A DNA stretch of 64,000 nucleotides. Source: Rhodopseudomonas_A palustris_F. GTDB taxonomy: Bacteria > Pseudomonadota > Alphaproteobacteria > Rhizobiales > Xanthobacteraceae. Each line of letters opens with the position of its first letter. Within the stretch, counting starts at the first letter, position 1. Under the pieces are notes generated by a model. It was not told the DNA's origin, searched no databases, and saw nothing but the letters and a program-made list of their open reading frames with translations. The DNA is taken from contig NC_007925.1 in NCBI RefSeq assembly GCF_000013745.1, forward strand, positions 4,216,001-4,280,000, in the 5' to 3' direction. This document shows positions 46,857 to 58,968 of this stretch, in pieces. The translations under genes and the position numbers were made by a program.

Positions 46857-47270
46857 TTACTTCGGCTGCAACTTCAAGGCTGCTGAATTGATGCAGTAAC
46901 GCAAGCCATTCGGCCCCGGGCCGTCTTCGAACACATGGCCGAGGTGGCCGCTGCACTGCGAGCACAACACTTCGGTGCGGACCATGCCGTGGCTGACGTC
47001 GCGCTCCTCGTCGACGTGATCGGGCGCAGCCGGCGCGGTGAAGCTCGGCCAACCGCAGCCGGAGTCGAATTTGGCATCCGACTCGAACAGCGTCTGGCCG
47101 CAGCCGGCGCAGACATAGGTGCCCTTGGTGTTGTCGTGCTCGTAGTCGCCGGAGAACGGCCGCTCGGTCGCCTTCTCGCGCAACACTGCGTATTGCATCG
47201 GCGTGAGCTGCTTGCGCCACTCGGCATCCGGCTTGACGACCTTGGCTGACTTGGTGGTGGTCTCTGACAT
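46857..47270 (-). CDS. msrB: Peptide methionine-(R)-S-oxide reductase MsrB
   Basis: A 137-residue enzyme. The zinc site is Cys54/Cys57 and Cys103/Cys106, the catalytic Cys126 is in LRYCINSAAL, and Cys72 lies in SGCGWPSF. It reduces the R form of methionine sulfoxide. There is no signal peptide, so it is cytoplasmic. It starts 22 bases after the msrA stop; the two form an operon. Confidence 0.95.
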   Translation of the reverse strand: MSETTTKSAKVVKPDAEWRKQLTPMQYAVLREKATERPFSGDYEHDNTKGTYVCAGCGQTLFESDAKFDSGCGWPSFTAPAAPDHVDEERDVSHGMVRTEVLCSQCSGHLGHVFEDGPGPNGLRYCINSAALKLQPK

Positions 47271-47292
47271 CGATCCTCCTGTTGTCGGCCGA

Positions 47293-48000
47293 TCAGTTGG
47301 TGACCTTGGCGTTCCGCACCAGCGTCGGCTTCTCGATATAGCGCTGCGCGAACAGCTTCTTCAGGTTCTCGACCTTGGGCAGATCGTTGAACGCAATATA
47401 GGGCTGGTTGGGGTGCAGCGTCAGATAGTCTTGATGATAGGCTTCGGCGGCATAGAAGCCGTCGAGCGCGCCGACCGTGGTGACGATCGGCTTCTTGAAC
47501 AGCTTGGCGGCACCGAGCTGGGCGATATAGGCCTCGGCAACCTTCTTCTGCTCGTCGTTGGCGGTGAAGATCGCCGACCGATATTGCGTGCCGCTATCCG
47601 GGCCCTGGCGGTTGAGCTGGGTCGGATCGTGCGCCACCGAGAAGAAGATCTGCAAGATCTGGCCGTAGCTGATCTGCTTCGGATCATATTTGATCTCGAC
47701 GGCCTCGGCGTGTCCGGTCATGCCGCTCGACACCGCGGTGTAGTTCGCGGTCAATTTGGCGCCGCCGGCATAGCCGGAGACCGCGTTGAGCACACCGGCG
47801 GTGTGCTGAAACACCCCCTGCACGCCCCAGAAGCAGCCGCCGGCGATCACCGCAGTCTGCACCCCGTCGGAAGACGGCACATCCACGGCGGGCGGCGGAA
47901 TCACCACCGCATCCTCGGAGGCTTGCGCGAAACCGAACGACCACAGCGCCACCGCGCCGGCGGCCGCGCCCAACATCAATCGGGTGAATGGAGACCGCAT
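47293..48000 (-). CDS. msrA: Exported peptide methionine-(S)-S-oxide reductase MsrA
   Basis: A 235-residue protein with an N-terminal signal peptide (FTRLMLGAAAGAVALWSFGFAQAS), so it acts in the periplasm. Catalytic Cys56 is in GGCFWG, and the protein contains HTAGVLNAVSGYAGG, GHAEAVEIKYD and YRSAIF. The ATG at 48000 has GGAAGGA upstream; the frame remains open 42 codons further. Co-transcribed with msrB. Confidence 0.94.
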   Translation of the reverse strand: MRSPFTRLMLGAAAGAVALWSFGFAQASEDAVVIPPPAVDVPSSDGVQTAVIAGGCFWGVQGVFQHTAGVLNAVSGYAGGAKLTANYTAVSSGMTGHAEAVEIKYDPKQISYGQILQIFFSVAHDPTQLNRQGPDSGTQYRSAIFTANDEQKKVAEAYIAQLGAAKLFKKPIVTTVGALDGFYAAEAYHQDYLTLHPNQPYIAFNDLPKVENLKKLFAQRYIEKPTLVRNAKVTN

Positions 48001-48212
48001 CGGGAGTCCTTCCTTGAGCTTCAGTCGGCAGAGCAGCGCCGAGACCTCCAAGATACGCAGCGCCGCCGGGCTTGTTACGGCCAACGCCACACAACTCCGT
48101 GATGCGGCCGAAGCCCGGCTCCCCAAGCATGGCGTGCGGCGCCCGCATCACGACTTAGGGTTAACCCAGAGGAAACTTGGATCACGCCGCCGTGAGGAGT
48201 ATGGATATCGGC

Positions 48213-48287
48213 GGCCCGGTGGCGGAAGATCAACGCAGGAGCCGTGCAACGCTCCTTATCCTGGTTCAAGTCCAGGCCGGGCCTCCA
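48213..48287 (+). tRNA. tRNA-Cys-like sequence (GCA) with abnormal arms
   Basis: A 75-base cloverleaf with encoded CCA. The acceptor GGCCCGG/CCGGGCC is perfect. T8-G9 are present. The T arm CCTGG-TTCAAGT-CCAGG is perfect, and U33-GCA-A37 gives a Cys anticodon. Oddities: the anticodon loop has 8 bases (CGTGCAAC), the stem can extend to 6 bp, and the D loop AAGATCAA lacks the invariant GG. It is either a decayed tRNA-Cys or an unusual isoacceptor. A terminator lies about 155 bases downstream, and carB follows. Confidence 0.55.
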
Positions 48288-48442
48288 GCCGCGCTCGGGC
48301 AGCAGCTTCCGTCTACGGATCGGCCGAGGCAAGGAAGACGGTGCCAAATTGCCGGTTGAGGGGCACCTTATAGGTCTTTCCCGGCCTCGGAATCTGGTCT
48401 AAAGACAGCCCGCGCGCAAGGGAAGCCTGGCGCCTGACAGTC

Positions 48443-48472
48443 AAGGGACGCGCGACCGCGCGCCCTTTTTTT
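48443..48472 (+). terminator. Intrinsic terminator before carB
   Basis: Stem AAGGG-A-CGCGC / GCGCG-CCCTT with a GACC loop, followed by seven T (48466-48472). It ends the tRNA-like transcript or acts as an attenuator in the carB leader; carB starts 38 bases later. Confidence 0.8.
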
Positions 48473-48509
48473 GTGCCCGGATTTCCGCCCGTCGCGCTAG
48501 CGAGACCGA

Positions 48510-51974
<3,465 letters not shown>

Positions 51975-52186
51975 TCACGTGCCGGGCCAGAAGGCCCAGC
52001 CACTGATAGGCGAATGAGCCGGCAGGACGGGAACCCGCCAGCCGTGGGAATGTTCTGCTTCGACGCTTGCGGTCACCCCTACATCGCGGTGAGATGCGCA
52101 GGCCGGACCAGGTCACCAGACCGATAACCGTTTCGTGTGAGCCACATCTCGTGCCACGTGACGAACACGTTGAAGGACGAAGATCG

Positions 52187-52663
52187 ATGATCGAAAAGGT
52201 ACCAATGACCGCGGGCGGTTATGCCGCCCTCGAAGTCGAATTGAAGCAGCGCCAGTCGGTGGATCGTCCGCGAATCATCGAGCACATCGCCGAGGCGCGC
52301 TCGCATGGCGACCTTTCGGAAAATGCCGAGTACCACGCCGCCAAGGAAGAGCAGTCGCACAACGAGGGCCGCATCGCGGAGCTCGAGGACAAGCTGGCGC
52401 GCGCCGACATCATCGACATCAGCAAACTCTCCGGCGACACCATCAAGTTCGGCGCCACCGTCACCTTGATCGACGAGGACACCGAGAAGAAAGCGGTGTG
52501 GCAGATCGTCGGCGAGCCGGAAGCCGACGCCAAGAAGGGCCGCATCTCGATCACCTCGCCGCTGGCGCGGGCGCTGATCGGCAAGAAGAAAGGCGCTTCC
52601 GTCGAGGTCGTCGCCCCCGGCGGCGCCAAGGCCTACGAGATCACCAAGGTCGAGTGGCGCTGA
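52187..52663 (+). CDS. greA: Transcription elongation factor GreA
   Basis: A 158-residue factor starting [20 protein letters not shown]. The N-terminal coiled coil has the acidic tip [21 protein letters not shown], and the C-terminal FKBP-like domain contains FGATVTLID and [13 protein letters not shown]. It rescues backtracked RNA polymerase by stimulating cleavage of the transcript. The ATG at 52187 has AAGGA upstream. A terminator follows immediately. Confidence 0.96.
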
Positions 52664-52693
52664 GCGCCAACCATGCCGAATTGAATTGACTGA

Positions 52694-52721
52694 AAAGGGC
52701 CGCAGCGATGCGGTCCTTTTT
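52694..52721 (+). terminator. Terminator of greA
   Basis: Stem AAAGGGCCGC / GCGGTCCTTT with loop AGCGAT, ending in a T-tract, 31 bases after the greA stop. Confidence 0.85.
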
Positions 52722-52767
52722 GCTGAGCGACTCTCGCGCGCTCTTCGCCGGCTCAGCACAATCAGCG

Positions 52768-52893
52768 CGTCATTCCGGGGCGCGAGCCCTTTGGGCGAGC
52801 GAACCCGGAATCTTGCCGCGGGGAGCGGTGTGCGCGCGCGTTGCGAGATTCCGGGTTCGCTCGAGCTTGCGCTCTCGCGCCCCGGAATGACGG
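52768..52893. repeat. Dispersed palindromic repeat, family A, copy 3
   Basis: CGTCATTCCGGGGCGCGAG...CTCGCGCCCCGGAATGACGG with inner AACCCGGAATCTTG...GAGATTCCGGGTTC arms, 126 bp. It lies between greA and the converging Lrp gene; same family as 2171-2290 and 45539-45653. Confidence 0.85.
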
Positions 52894-52951
52894 CCTGGGA
52901 GTGACGCGCCCCGAATGCGAAATCTCGCCGTGAGTTAGCGCAGCGTCAATT

Positions 52952-53428
52952 CTAGCTCACCTTCAATTCCAGCGGCACCGCGGCGGCGTATTTCGAATTG
53001 CGCAGCACTAGCGAGGTCCGTACGTTCCGCACGTGCGGCGCGGCGGTGAGATGCGCGACGAAATGCTGGAACGTCGCCATGTCGGGCGCGACGCATTTCA
53101 AAATGAAATCGACTTCGCCGGACAACATCCAGCATTCTCGCACTAACGGCTGATTGCGGACGAATTCCTCGAAGCCGCGCAAATCGGCTTCGGCCTGGCT
53201 CGCCAGATGCACCGAGGCAAACACCGTGACGTCGAAGCCGAGCCGCCCGGGATCCAGCAGGCCGCGATAACCCTGGATGTAACCTTCCTCTTCCAGGGTC
53301 CGCACCCGCCGCAGGCAAGGCGGCGGCGAAATGCCGACTCGCTTGGCCAGTTCGACATTGGTTATTCGGCCATCGGCCTGGATCTCGCCGAGGATCTTCA
53401 GATCGATTTCATCAAGGTTCTTGGACAC
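52952..53428 (-). CDS. Lrp/AsnC-family transcriptional regulator
   Basis: A 158-residue regulator with an N-terminal HTH (ILGEIQADGRITNVELAKRVGISPPPCLRRVRTLEEEGYI) and a RAM-type effector domain (VTVFASVHLA, CWMLSGEVDFILKCVAPDM). It is typical of amino-acid-responsive regulators. It is divergent from trxB over 259 bases; whether it controls trxB is unknown. Confidence 0.93.
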   Translation of the reverse strand: MSKNLDEIDLKILGEIQADGRITNVELAKRVGISPPPCLRRVRTLEEEGYIQGYRGLLDPGRLGFDVTVFASVHLASQAEADLRGFEEFVRNQPLVRECWMLSGEVDFILKCVAPDMATFQHFVAHLTAAPHVRNVRTSLVLRNSKYAAAVPLELKVS

Positions 53429-53687
53429 GCGCTTGCATTCCCGGTCGCCCGCGAGGGGGGGTAAATCGGCAACAGTTTTAGCGCAGTGCCGCTGCTTTGC
53501 GTAATTTTATTTCGCGACCGGTGCATAAAAGCAAAGTTAGGGGAAAATTTGCCGATATGGATTGCAAATCTTGCATAGCTCACCAGATGACTTAGAGTTG
53601 CGACTAGATAGTTCCGCTGTTTAAGCGATGCCCTGCTCAGCCCTTCTGCTTGCACCGCATCTCCCTGACGAAAGGGATCAATGATCC

Positions 53688-54653
53688 ATGGCCGACCCTG
53701 TTCACGCCAAAGTTGTAATTATTGGATCGGGACCGGCTGGTTATACCGCTGCGATCTACGCCGCTCGCGCGATGCTGGAGCCTATTCTGCTGCAGGGCAT
53801 GCAACCGGGCGGCCAGCTCACCATCACCACCGACGTCGAGAATTACCCGGGCTTCGCCGACGTGATCCAGGGGCCGTGGCTGATGGAGCAGATGGAGAAG
53901 CAGGCGACCCATGTCGGCACCAGAATCGTCACCGACCTGGTCACCGACCTCGACCTGTCGCAACGGCCGTTTCGGCTAAGCTGCGACTCCGGCGACGTCT
54001 ATCTGGCTGAGACGGTGATTCTGGCGACCGGCGCGCAGGCGCGCTGGCTCGGGATTCCTTCGGAAGAGAAATTCAAGGGGTTTGGCGTCTCGGCCTGCGC
54101 CACCTGCGACGGCTTCTTCTATCGCGGCAAACAAGTGGTGGTGGTCGGCGGCGGCAACACCGCGGTCGAGGAGGCGTTGTTCCTGACCAATTTCGCCACC
54201 AAGGTCACCCTGGTGCATCGCCGCGATCATTTCCGCGCCGAGCGCATCCTGCAGGAGCGATTGTTCAAGAACCCCAAGATCGAGGTGGTGTGGGACGTCG
54301 CGGTGGATGAGATCTGCGGCGACGAGAGCCCCACCAAGGTTACCCATGTCCGACTGAAGAACGTCAAGACCGGCGCTTTGACCGAGTGCGCCGCCGACGG
54401 CGTGTTCATCGCCATCGGTCATGCGCCGGCGACCGAACTGGTCAAAGGCAAGATCCGACTGAAGCCGTCGGGCTATGTCGAGGTGGCACCGAATTCGACC
54501 GCCACTTCGGTGCCCGGGCTGTTTGCCGCCGGCGACGTCGCCGACGAAACCTATCGCCAAGCGGTCACCGCCGCAGGGCTTGGCTGCATGGCCGCTTTGG
54601 AGGCCGAGCGCTTCCTCGCAGCGAGCGCCAGCGAACGGGTAGCGGCGGAATAA
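53688..54653 (+). CDS. trxB: Thioredoxin reductase
   Basis: A 321-residue flavoprotein. FAD motif GSGPAGYT is at residues 13-20, the redox pair is Cys137-x-x-Cys140 (CATC), the NADPH motif is GGGNTAVEEAL near 154-164, and the C-terminal FAD part is GLFAAGDVADETYRQAVTAAGLGCMAALEAERFL. It reduces thioredoxin with NADPH. A LysR regulator gene starts 2 bases after the stop. Confidence 0.96.
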   Translation: MADPVHAKVVIIGSGPAGYTAAIYAARAMLEPILLQGMQPGGQLTITTDVENYPGFADVIQGPWLMEQMEKQATHVGTRIVTDLVTDLDLSQRPFRLSCDSGDVYLAETVILATGAQARWLGIPSEEKFKGFGVSACATCDGFFYRGKQVVVVGGGNTAVEEALFLTNFATKVTLVHRRDHFRAERILQERLFKNPKIEVVWDVAVDEICGDESPTKVTHVRLKNVKTGALTECAADGVFIAIGHAPATELVKGKIRLKPSGYVEVAPNSTATSVPGLFAAGDVADETYRQAVTAAGLGCMAALEAERFLAASASERVAAE

Positions 54654-54655
54654 TC

Positions 54656-55579
54656 ATGGCTCGAAATCACGACGGATTCACCGATATGGACTGGGATAAG
54701 CTCAAGGTTTTTCACGCTGCGGCGGAAGCGGGAAGCTTCACGCACGCCGGCGAGCAGCTTGGGCTGTCGCAATCCGCGGTCTCGCGGCAGGTCAGCGCGC
54801 TGGAGCAGGAATTGTCGGTGTCGCTGTTTCACCGCCACGCCCGCGGCCTGATCCTCACCGAACAGGGCGACCTGTTGTTTCGCACCGCGCATGACGTGTT
54901 CATGCAGCTGCAGGCGGCGCGCGCCAAGCTCACCGACAGCCGCGAGCGGCCGAGCGGCGATCTCAAGGTCACCACCACGCCCGGTCTCGGCATCCACTGG
55001 CTGGTGCCGCGGCTCGGCGAATTCACCGCGCTGTATCCGGAGATCCGCATCTCGCTGATCGTCACCGACGAAGAACTCGACCTGTCGATGCGCGAAGCCG
55101 ACGTCGCGATCCGCACCCGCAAGCCGACCCAGCCCGACCTGATCCAGCGTAAGCTGTTCTCGATCGGCTTCCATGCCTATTGCGCGCCGGAATACATCAA
55201 GCATTTCGGCACGCCGCGCACCTTGGAAGAATTGGACAATCACCGGCTGATCATCCTCGGCGACACCCAGGTTCCGCCCTATCTGCAGAACCGCAACTGG
55301 CTGATCGACGCCGGACGCAACGGCGCCGGCCCGCGCGAGCCCTACTTCAAGGTCAACAACATTCTCGGCGTGATCCGCGCCTGCCAGCAGGGGCTCGGCA
55401 TCGCCGCGCTGCCGGACTATCTGGTCGAAGAAAACAACCGGCTGGTGCAGCTGTTCGGCGAGCAGGACTCCATCCAGCTCGACACTTATTTCGTTTACCC
55501 CGAAGAGCTGAAATCGGTGGCGAGGGTCCAAGTGTTCCGCGACTTCGTCGTCAGCAAGGCGCAGCGCTGGCCGTCCTGA
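54656..55579 (+). CDS. LysR-family transcriptional regulator
   Basis: A 307-residue regulator with N-terminal winged HTH (MDWDKLKVFHAAAEAGSFTHAGEQLGLSQSAVSRQVSALEQEL) and a C-terminal substrate-binding domain. It starts 2 bases after trxB and is probably co-transcribed. ATG 54656 is used; ATG 54686 would drop 10 residues. trxB-lysR linkage is seen in several alphaproteobacteria, and the target is not known from the sequence. Confidence 0.92.
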   Translation: MARNHDGFTDMDWDKLKVFHAAAEAGSFTHAGEQLGLSQSAVSRQVSALEQELSVSLFHRHARGLILTEQGDLLFRTAHDVFMQLQAARAKLTDSRERPSGDLKVTTTPGLGIHWLVPRLGEFTALYPEIRISLIVTDEELDLSMREADVAIRTRKPTQPDLIQRKLFSIGFHAYCAPEYIKHFGTPRTLEELDNHRLIILGDTQVPPYLQNRNWLIDAGRNGAGPREPYFKVNNILGVIRACQQGLGIAALPDYLVEENNRLVQLFGEQDSIQLDTYFVYPEELKSVARVQVFRDFVVSKAQRWPS

Positions 55580-55773
55580 AACGATGGCCGCCCGCCGCCG
55601 GCGCTGCATGACTGACATGCGAGCCCCGCGGTTGCCGGCCGGGCTCAACGCGGATCATAATCATTCTACGCTGAAGCTTCGCGCCGCGCATGTGTCCCCC
55701 TCCTCCAGCGACGCGAAACGTCAGTAATCCCTCTTGAAGGTGATTGTGTCGGCCTCAGATGGCCATGACCTTG

Positions 55774-55801
55774 CCGGGCTCCGTTGGGCCCGGTTTTTTT
55801 T
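55774..55801 (+). terminator. Terminator downstream of trxB-lysR
   Basis: Stem CCGGGC / GCCCGG with loop TCCGTTGG and an eight-T tract ending at 55801, 195 bases after the lysR stop. Confidence 0.85.
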
Positions 55802-55937
55802 GGTGCCGTCCTACTGGCGTGGCGCTCTATCGACAGAGCTGCACATACACAAACGCCGCCTCAGGGATCTCTGAAGCGGTGCTGGGACGGAGATGGCGGC
55901 GGGACTCTCGTCCCGACGATAATTGCCTTGGTGACTT

Positions 55938-56618
55938 TTATGCCGCGTTCTTGTGCATGGTCCCGTTGCTGGTTCCCGCGCCGCGGATCGCCTTGATCGA
56001 ACGCTCGATCGCAGCCCAGAGCCGGCCGATCTCGGAGGAGGCGCGGCCATCGGCGGAATATTCCTTGGCGCCTTCGCCGTGCCCCAACGCCAGCAACAGA
56101 TCGGCGCGGTTGGTGATCTGGCCGGTCCACACCGGCGCGCGGAACTTGCCGAGCGCTTCGCGGGCCAGCGTCACGATCCGGCTTTCGACGTCGTCACGGC
56201 GGGCCGGTGCACCATTGATCACCACGGCATAGGGCTTGCGCGCGGCGCGGCACGACAGGATGGTCTCCTGCACGGCGTTGACGTCGAACACACCGGGCCG
56301 CGCCGGGATGATCACCAGGGTGGCGTTGCGAATGGCGTCGTCGACCACAGGGGCCATATTCGGCGGGGTGTCGATGAACACCCATTCGATGCCCTCGCGC
56401 TTCGCCGCGGCGACCAGTTCGCCGACCGAGCGGGTGGCGGCTTTCAGCGGCGGTTCGTTGGTGCCCCGCAGCTTATGCCAAAGCGTGAGCGACCCCTGCG
56501 GATCAGCATCGATCAGCAGACAGGGCTTGGTGGCTTTGTGAACATGAGCGGCAAGATGCGCAGCCAGGGTACTCTTCCCCGAACCACCTTTACGCGATGC
56601 GAAAACGATGACGTTCAT
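55938..56618 (-). CDS. Orphan ParA-family ATPase
   Basis: A 226-residue ATPase beginning MNVIVFASRKGGSGKSTLAAHL with deviant Walker A KGGSGKST at residues 10-17 and ATP-site IDADPQGS; VFIDTPPN is Walker B. There is no ParB partner nearby. Similar orphan ParA proteins place chemotaxis arrays, carboxysomes or other cargo; the cargo here is unknown. GGGAGG precedes the ATG at 56618. This gene faces the lysR terminator. Confidence 0.9.
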   Translation of the reverse strand: MNVIVFASRKGGSGKSTLAAHLAAHVHKATKPCLLIDADPQGSLTLWHKLRGTNEPPLKAATRSVGELVAAAKREGIEWVFIDTPPNMAPVVDDAIRNATLVIIPARPGVFDVNAVQETILSCRAARKPYAVVINGAPARRDDVESRIVTLAREALGKFRAPVWTGQITNRADLLLALGHGEGAKEYSADGRASSEIGRLWAAIERSIKAIRGAGTSNGTMHKNAA

Positions 56619-56767
56619 ACATTGGCCTCCCGAGATTGACCTTGGAAAGCGAAAGTGAATCACCGCGCTGATTCGTGAAAGTTAAAATTACAGGCAAAGC
56701 GCCAGGCTCGCAGCTAATTTCCGACATGTTGTCTTTTGAGTCACAGCGGCAAGTAGTTGCGGCGTCG

Positions 56768-57088
56768 TTAGCGCAGCGTCCGGGCGCGCCGCGCCATCCA
56801 CTTCTGTTCGACCCAACCGAGGCCCTTGGCCATCGGCCCTTGCAGGATCGGAACATCCTGCGCGATCAGGATCAGTCCGAGCGGCAGCATCCAGAGTCCC
56901 AACACCGGTAGAAAGCTGAACACGCCGCCGACTGCAAGCGCGCCCGCAACTGGAATCCGCACCAATCGCGACGATGGCTTGCGCAGCCAAGCTACACCCG
57001 CGGCGGCCCGCCGCGGCAATTTGCCTTCAAACCAGGCCATGTGGCGATCGAGTTCAGCCTTATGGTCCTGGCTCACGGTTTCTCCCAT
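56768..57088 (-). CDS. Small hypothetical membrane protein
   Basis: A 106-residue protein. An amphipathic N-terminal helix (VSQDHKAELDRHMAWFEGKLPRRAAAGVAWL) is followed by one hydrophobic hairpin (IPVAGALAVGGVFSFLPVLGLWMLPLGLILIAQDVPIL) and a basic tail. Conserved-looking in the group from memory, with no known function. A triple 11-bp repeat lies right upstream of the start. Confidence 0.7.
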   Translation of the reverse strand: MGETVSQDHKAELDRHMAWFEGKLPRRAAAGVAWLRKPSSRLVRIPVAGALAVGGVFSFLPVLGLWMLPLGLILIAQDVPILQGPMAKGLGWVEQKWMARRARTLR

Positions 57089-57092
57089 CGTT

Positions 57093-57124
57093 ATTGATCG
57101 ATCATTGATCGATTATTGATCGAT
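57093..57124. repeat. Three direct 11-bp repeats ATTGATCGAT-N
   Basis: ATTGATCGAT occurs at 57093, 57104 and 57115, an exact 11-bp period. It lies 5 bases before the start codon of the small membrane protein on the minus strand, where a leader or operator would be. Confidence 0.75.
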
Positions 57125-57320
57125 CACTCATCAGCTGCTTCGCAGGTGTGGATCCGCAACGCGCTCGCCAACGCGTCAGGTTGTCGCGCGAACGCGTTCG
57201 TCCTCGGTTGATTTGCACGGCGAACCGAACTGCGGTCCACCACCTCGTTGTTCTCCTAGGCCGGCGATGCCGACATCGATGGCCCAACAGTCATTCCAAA
57301 TTGTTATTCCAAATTGTCAT

Positions 57321-57572
57321 TCACGATTCATTCGCGCCGATCCCGCGGGCGTCGAGCATCTGTTGTCCCTTCGGAGTCACGGCGTAGCGCGTATTCATGG
57401 TTTGATCCGTCTCGACTTGATCAGTCTCAATTCGATCACTCCCTGCCACTGCGATCAGGCCTTCGGCCAGCAACGGTTCGAGCCTCGATCGCTGCGCCGG
57501 ACTGAGGTCCAGTCCCGCACTCCGCGCAATTTCGACCAAAACCGAAATCGACTGATTGCCAAGCTCAATCAT
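57321..57572 (-). CDS. Small winged-helix-like hypothetical protein
   Basis: An 83-residue protein with a good ribosome site (GGGGAG). The pattern SVLVEIARSAGLDLSPAQRSRLEPLLAEGLIAVAG...YAVTPKGQQMLDARG looks like a short winged helix (recognition region then wing TPKGQQ). A duplicated ETDQ sits in the loop. It could be a DNA-binding or toxin-antitoxin-like regulator, but there is no direct evidence. Confidence 0.6.
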   Translation of the reverse strand: MIELGNQSISVLVEIARSAGLDLSPAQRSRLEPLLAEGLIAVAGSDRIETDQVETDQTMNTRYAVTPKGQQMLDARGIGANES

Positions 57573-57789
57573 GACTCTCCCCGATACAAGCCAACGCTTG
57601 CGCGGGGCATGTGTTCCGCACTCGCCCCAGCTCAGCGCTGCGCCGAGAGGCCGCCATAGTCGCCCTCATGATCGGCGCGCGCTCGGCCTTGTGGTTGATG
57701 GCAAAGACCCCGCTGACGACCGCGCTGAAGCTGCGCTTCAGGCCGCCGACACGCTCCTCAAGATTGCCGATCAATGCCGCAGCACGCAA
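57565..57789 (-). CDS. Possible small protein overlapping the wHTH gene
   Basis: A 74-residue frame starting TTG, overlapping the next gene by 8 bases, as in translational coupling. The sequence (ALIGNLEERVGGLKRSFSAVVSGVFAINHKAERAP) has helical character but no recognised family. The start is weak and the composition is not clearly coding. Confidence 0.3.
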   Translation of the reverse strand: MRAAALIGNLEERVGGLKRSFSAVVSGVFAINHKAERAPIMRATMAASRRSAELGRVRNTCPAQALACIGESHD

Positions 57790-58372
57790 AACAGAAGCAC
57801 CGCCCCAGAACCCATTCGGAAATGGAGCGGCATCTTTTGACCGCCTAAAAGCCGATTCATTCGGTTTCAGTGATCCTTATCAAGCGCCGGCATGTCGCCA
57901 TTCGCATTGCCAAGATTGCGACCGGTCAAGGTAGGGATGACGGCGGCCCGCGCGAGCGCCGCGCTGTCGGCCATGTTCAATTAGGCCATTCGAGCAGGGC
58001 TCGACATGCCGGCCAACCCGGTGCTCGGCACCAATCGGCCGGCGGCGCCAAGGTCACGCGACCGTGTCTTAGCGGATGGCGTGTCGTCATCGCCGTCCGC
58101 TTCTGTTACTAATCAAAACCATTCTGTCGCTCGCCCAATAGGCCAGTCCACACCGATCAAGAGTTCTGTTGCGCCGTGCCGTCTTCCGCGCTCATCGACG
58201 GGCTGTTGGGCTGCGCTGGGGCAGCACTGGAACCGTCGCGGCGCATTCCATTGGACGGCAGCAGTCCTCTTCCGCCGGGGCGGAACTCACAGCATTGAGG
58301 TGCGTCTCTGATGACGTTTGGCTGCACGGAATCGTCAGCTTCGTGCGTAATTCACCCGCGCCAGTTTCTCCT

Positions 58373-58524
58373 TCATCCAGCTCGCCGCCTCTGCATCCGA
58401 CAGGCATGATCACCGAGATAGTAGGTGCCATCGCGCCACATCGCGTGCATCACCGTCGCTAACTTGCGCGCCACCGCGACCGCCGCCTTGGCATGACAAC
58501 GGCGCTTGGCGATCTTCAGGCCCC
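58373..58524 (-). pseudogene. IS110-family transposase C-terminal remnant, frameshifted
   Basis: On the minus strand WGLKIAKR is followed, after a one-base shift, by RCHAKAAVAVARKLATVMHAMWRDG and TYYLGD, the C-terminal signature of IS110-type (Transposase_20) proteins. It ends at a TGA. The frameshift and missing N-terminal 80 percent mark it as dead. Confidence 0.7.
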
Positions 58525-58685
58525 AGCTGGTTGCGCGCAAGAAGCGCATCGAACTCGGCGATACTCGCTTGCGCCAAGTCGTCCGGCACGTGCACAGGCA
58601 TCTGGTAGCGAGCGATCGGCCAGGTGGAGAGGTCGAAATTGGATTCTGCGTTTCGTCTTGGTCTTTCAGGGCCCGGAGATGCCAA
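58525..58685 (-). pseudogene. Unknown gene fragment upstream of IS110 remnant
   Basis: An open stretch reading NFDLSTWPIARYQMPVHVP and DDLAQASIAEFDALLARNQLG looks like the end of a real protein, joined out of frame to the transposase tail. The family is not recognised. It may be a gene truncated by the insertion. Confidence 0.4.
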
Positions 58686-58739
58686 GAGATTCCAAGCAGT
58701 TCATGAAGCTGTATCGAGACTGGTTCAAGCGTCCGAACG

Positions 58740-58790
58740 GTGCGGTTGATCGCGCTCGGCGGCGCGACGGAAGCCTCGATCTGGTCGAAC
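58740..58790 (+). pseudogene. Possible NRPS adenylation-domain fragment
   Basis: The plus strand reads RLIALGGATEASIWSNWF, close to the A-domain core LGGATEASIWS of siderophore-type NRPSs. Only about 17 residues match and no further core motif follows, so this is a fragment or chance similarity. Confidence 0.35.
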
Positions 58791-58968
58791 TGGTTCGATG
58801 CCTGCTATTGGCCGGACGGCACGCTCACCACCAATGTGACCATTTGCCGCCATTGTGCAGCGCATCCGGTGCGGAGTTTATGCGTTGCGCACAGAAGCCG
58901 ATCGCAGAGTTGCTGCAGCGCCGCGCAAAAGTTGCGGTCCTGCAGAAATTGCGGTCCGGAGTGGTGCA

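Larger units (their letters stand above)
57790..58968. other. Decayed intergenic region without intact genes
   Basis: About 1.2 kb with no intact gene. It holds remnants listed separately: an IS110-type tail, an unknown C-terminal fragment and an adenylation-domain fragment. Bases 57790-58370 show no recognisable feature. Confidence 0.7.

Noticed and set aside
48177..48359. 60-codon frame across the tRNA-like sequence
   Set aside because: Its codons are explained by perfect tRNA arms; the peptide has no recognisable features.
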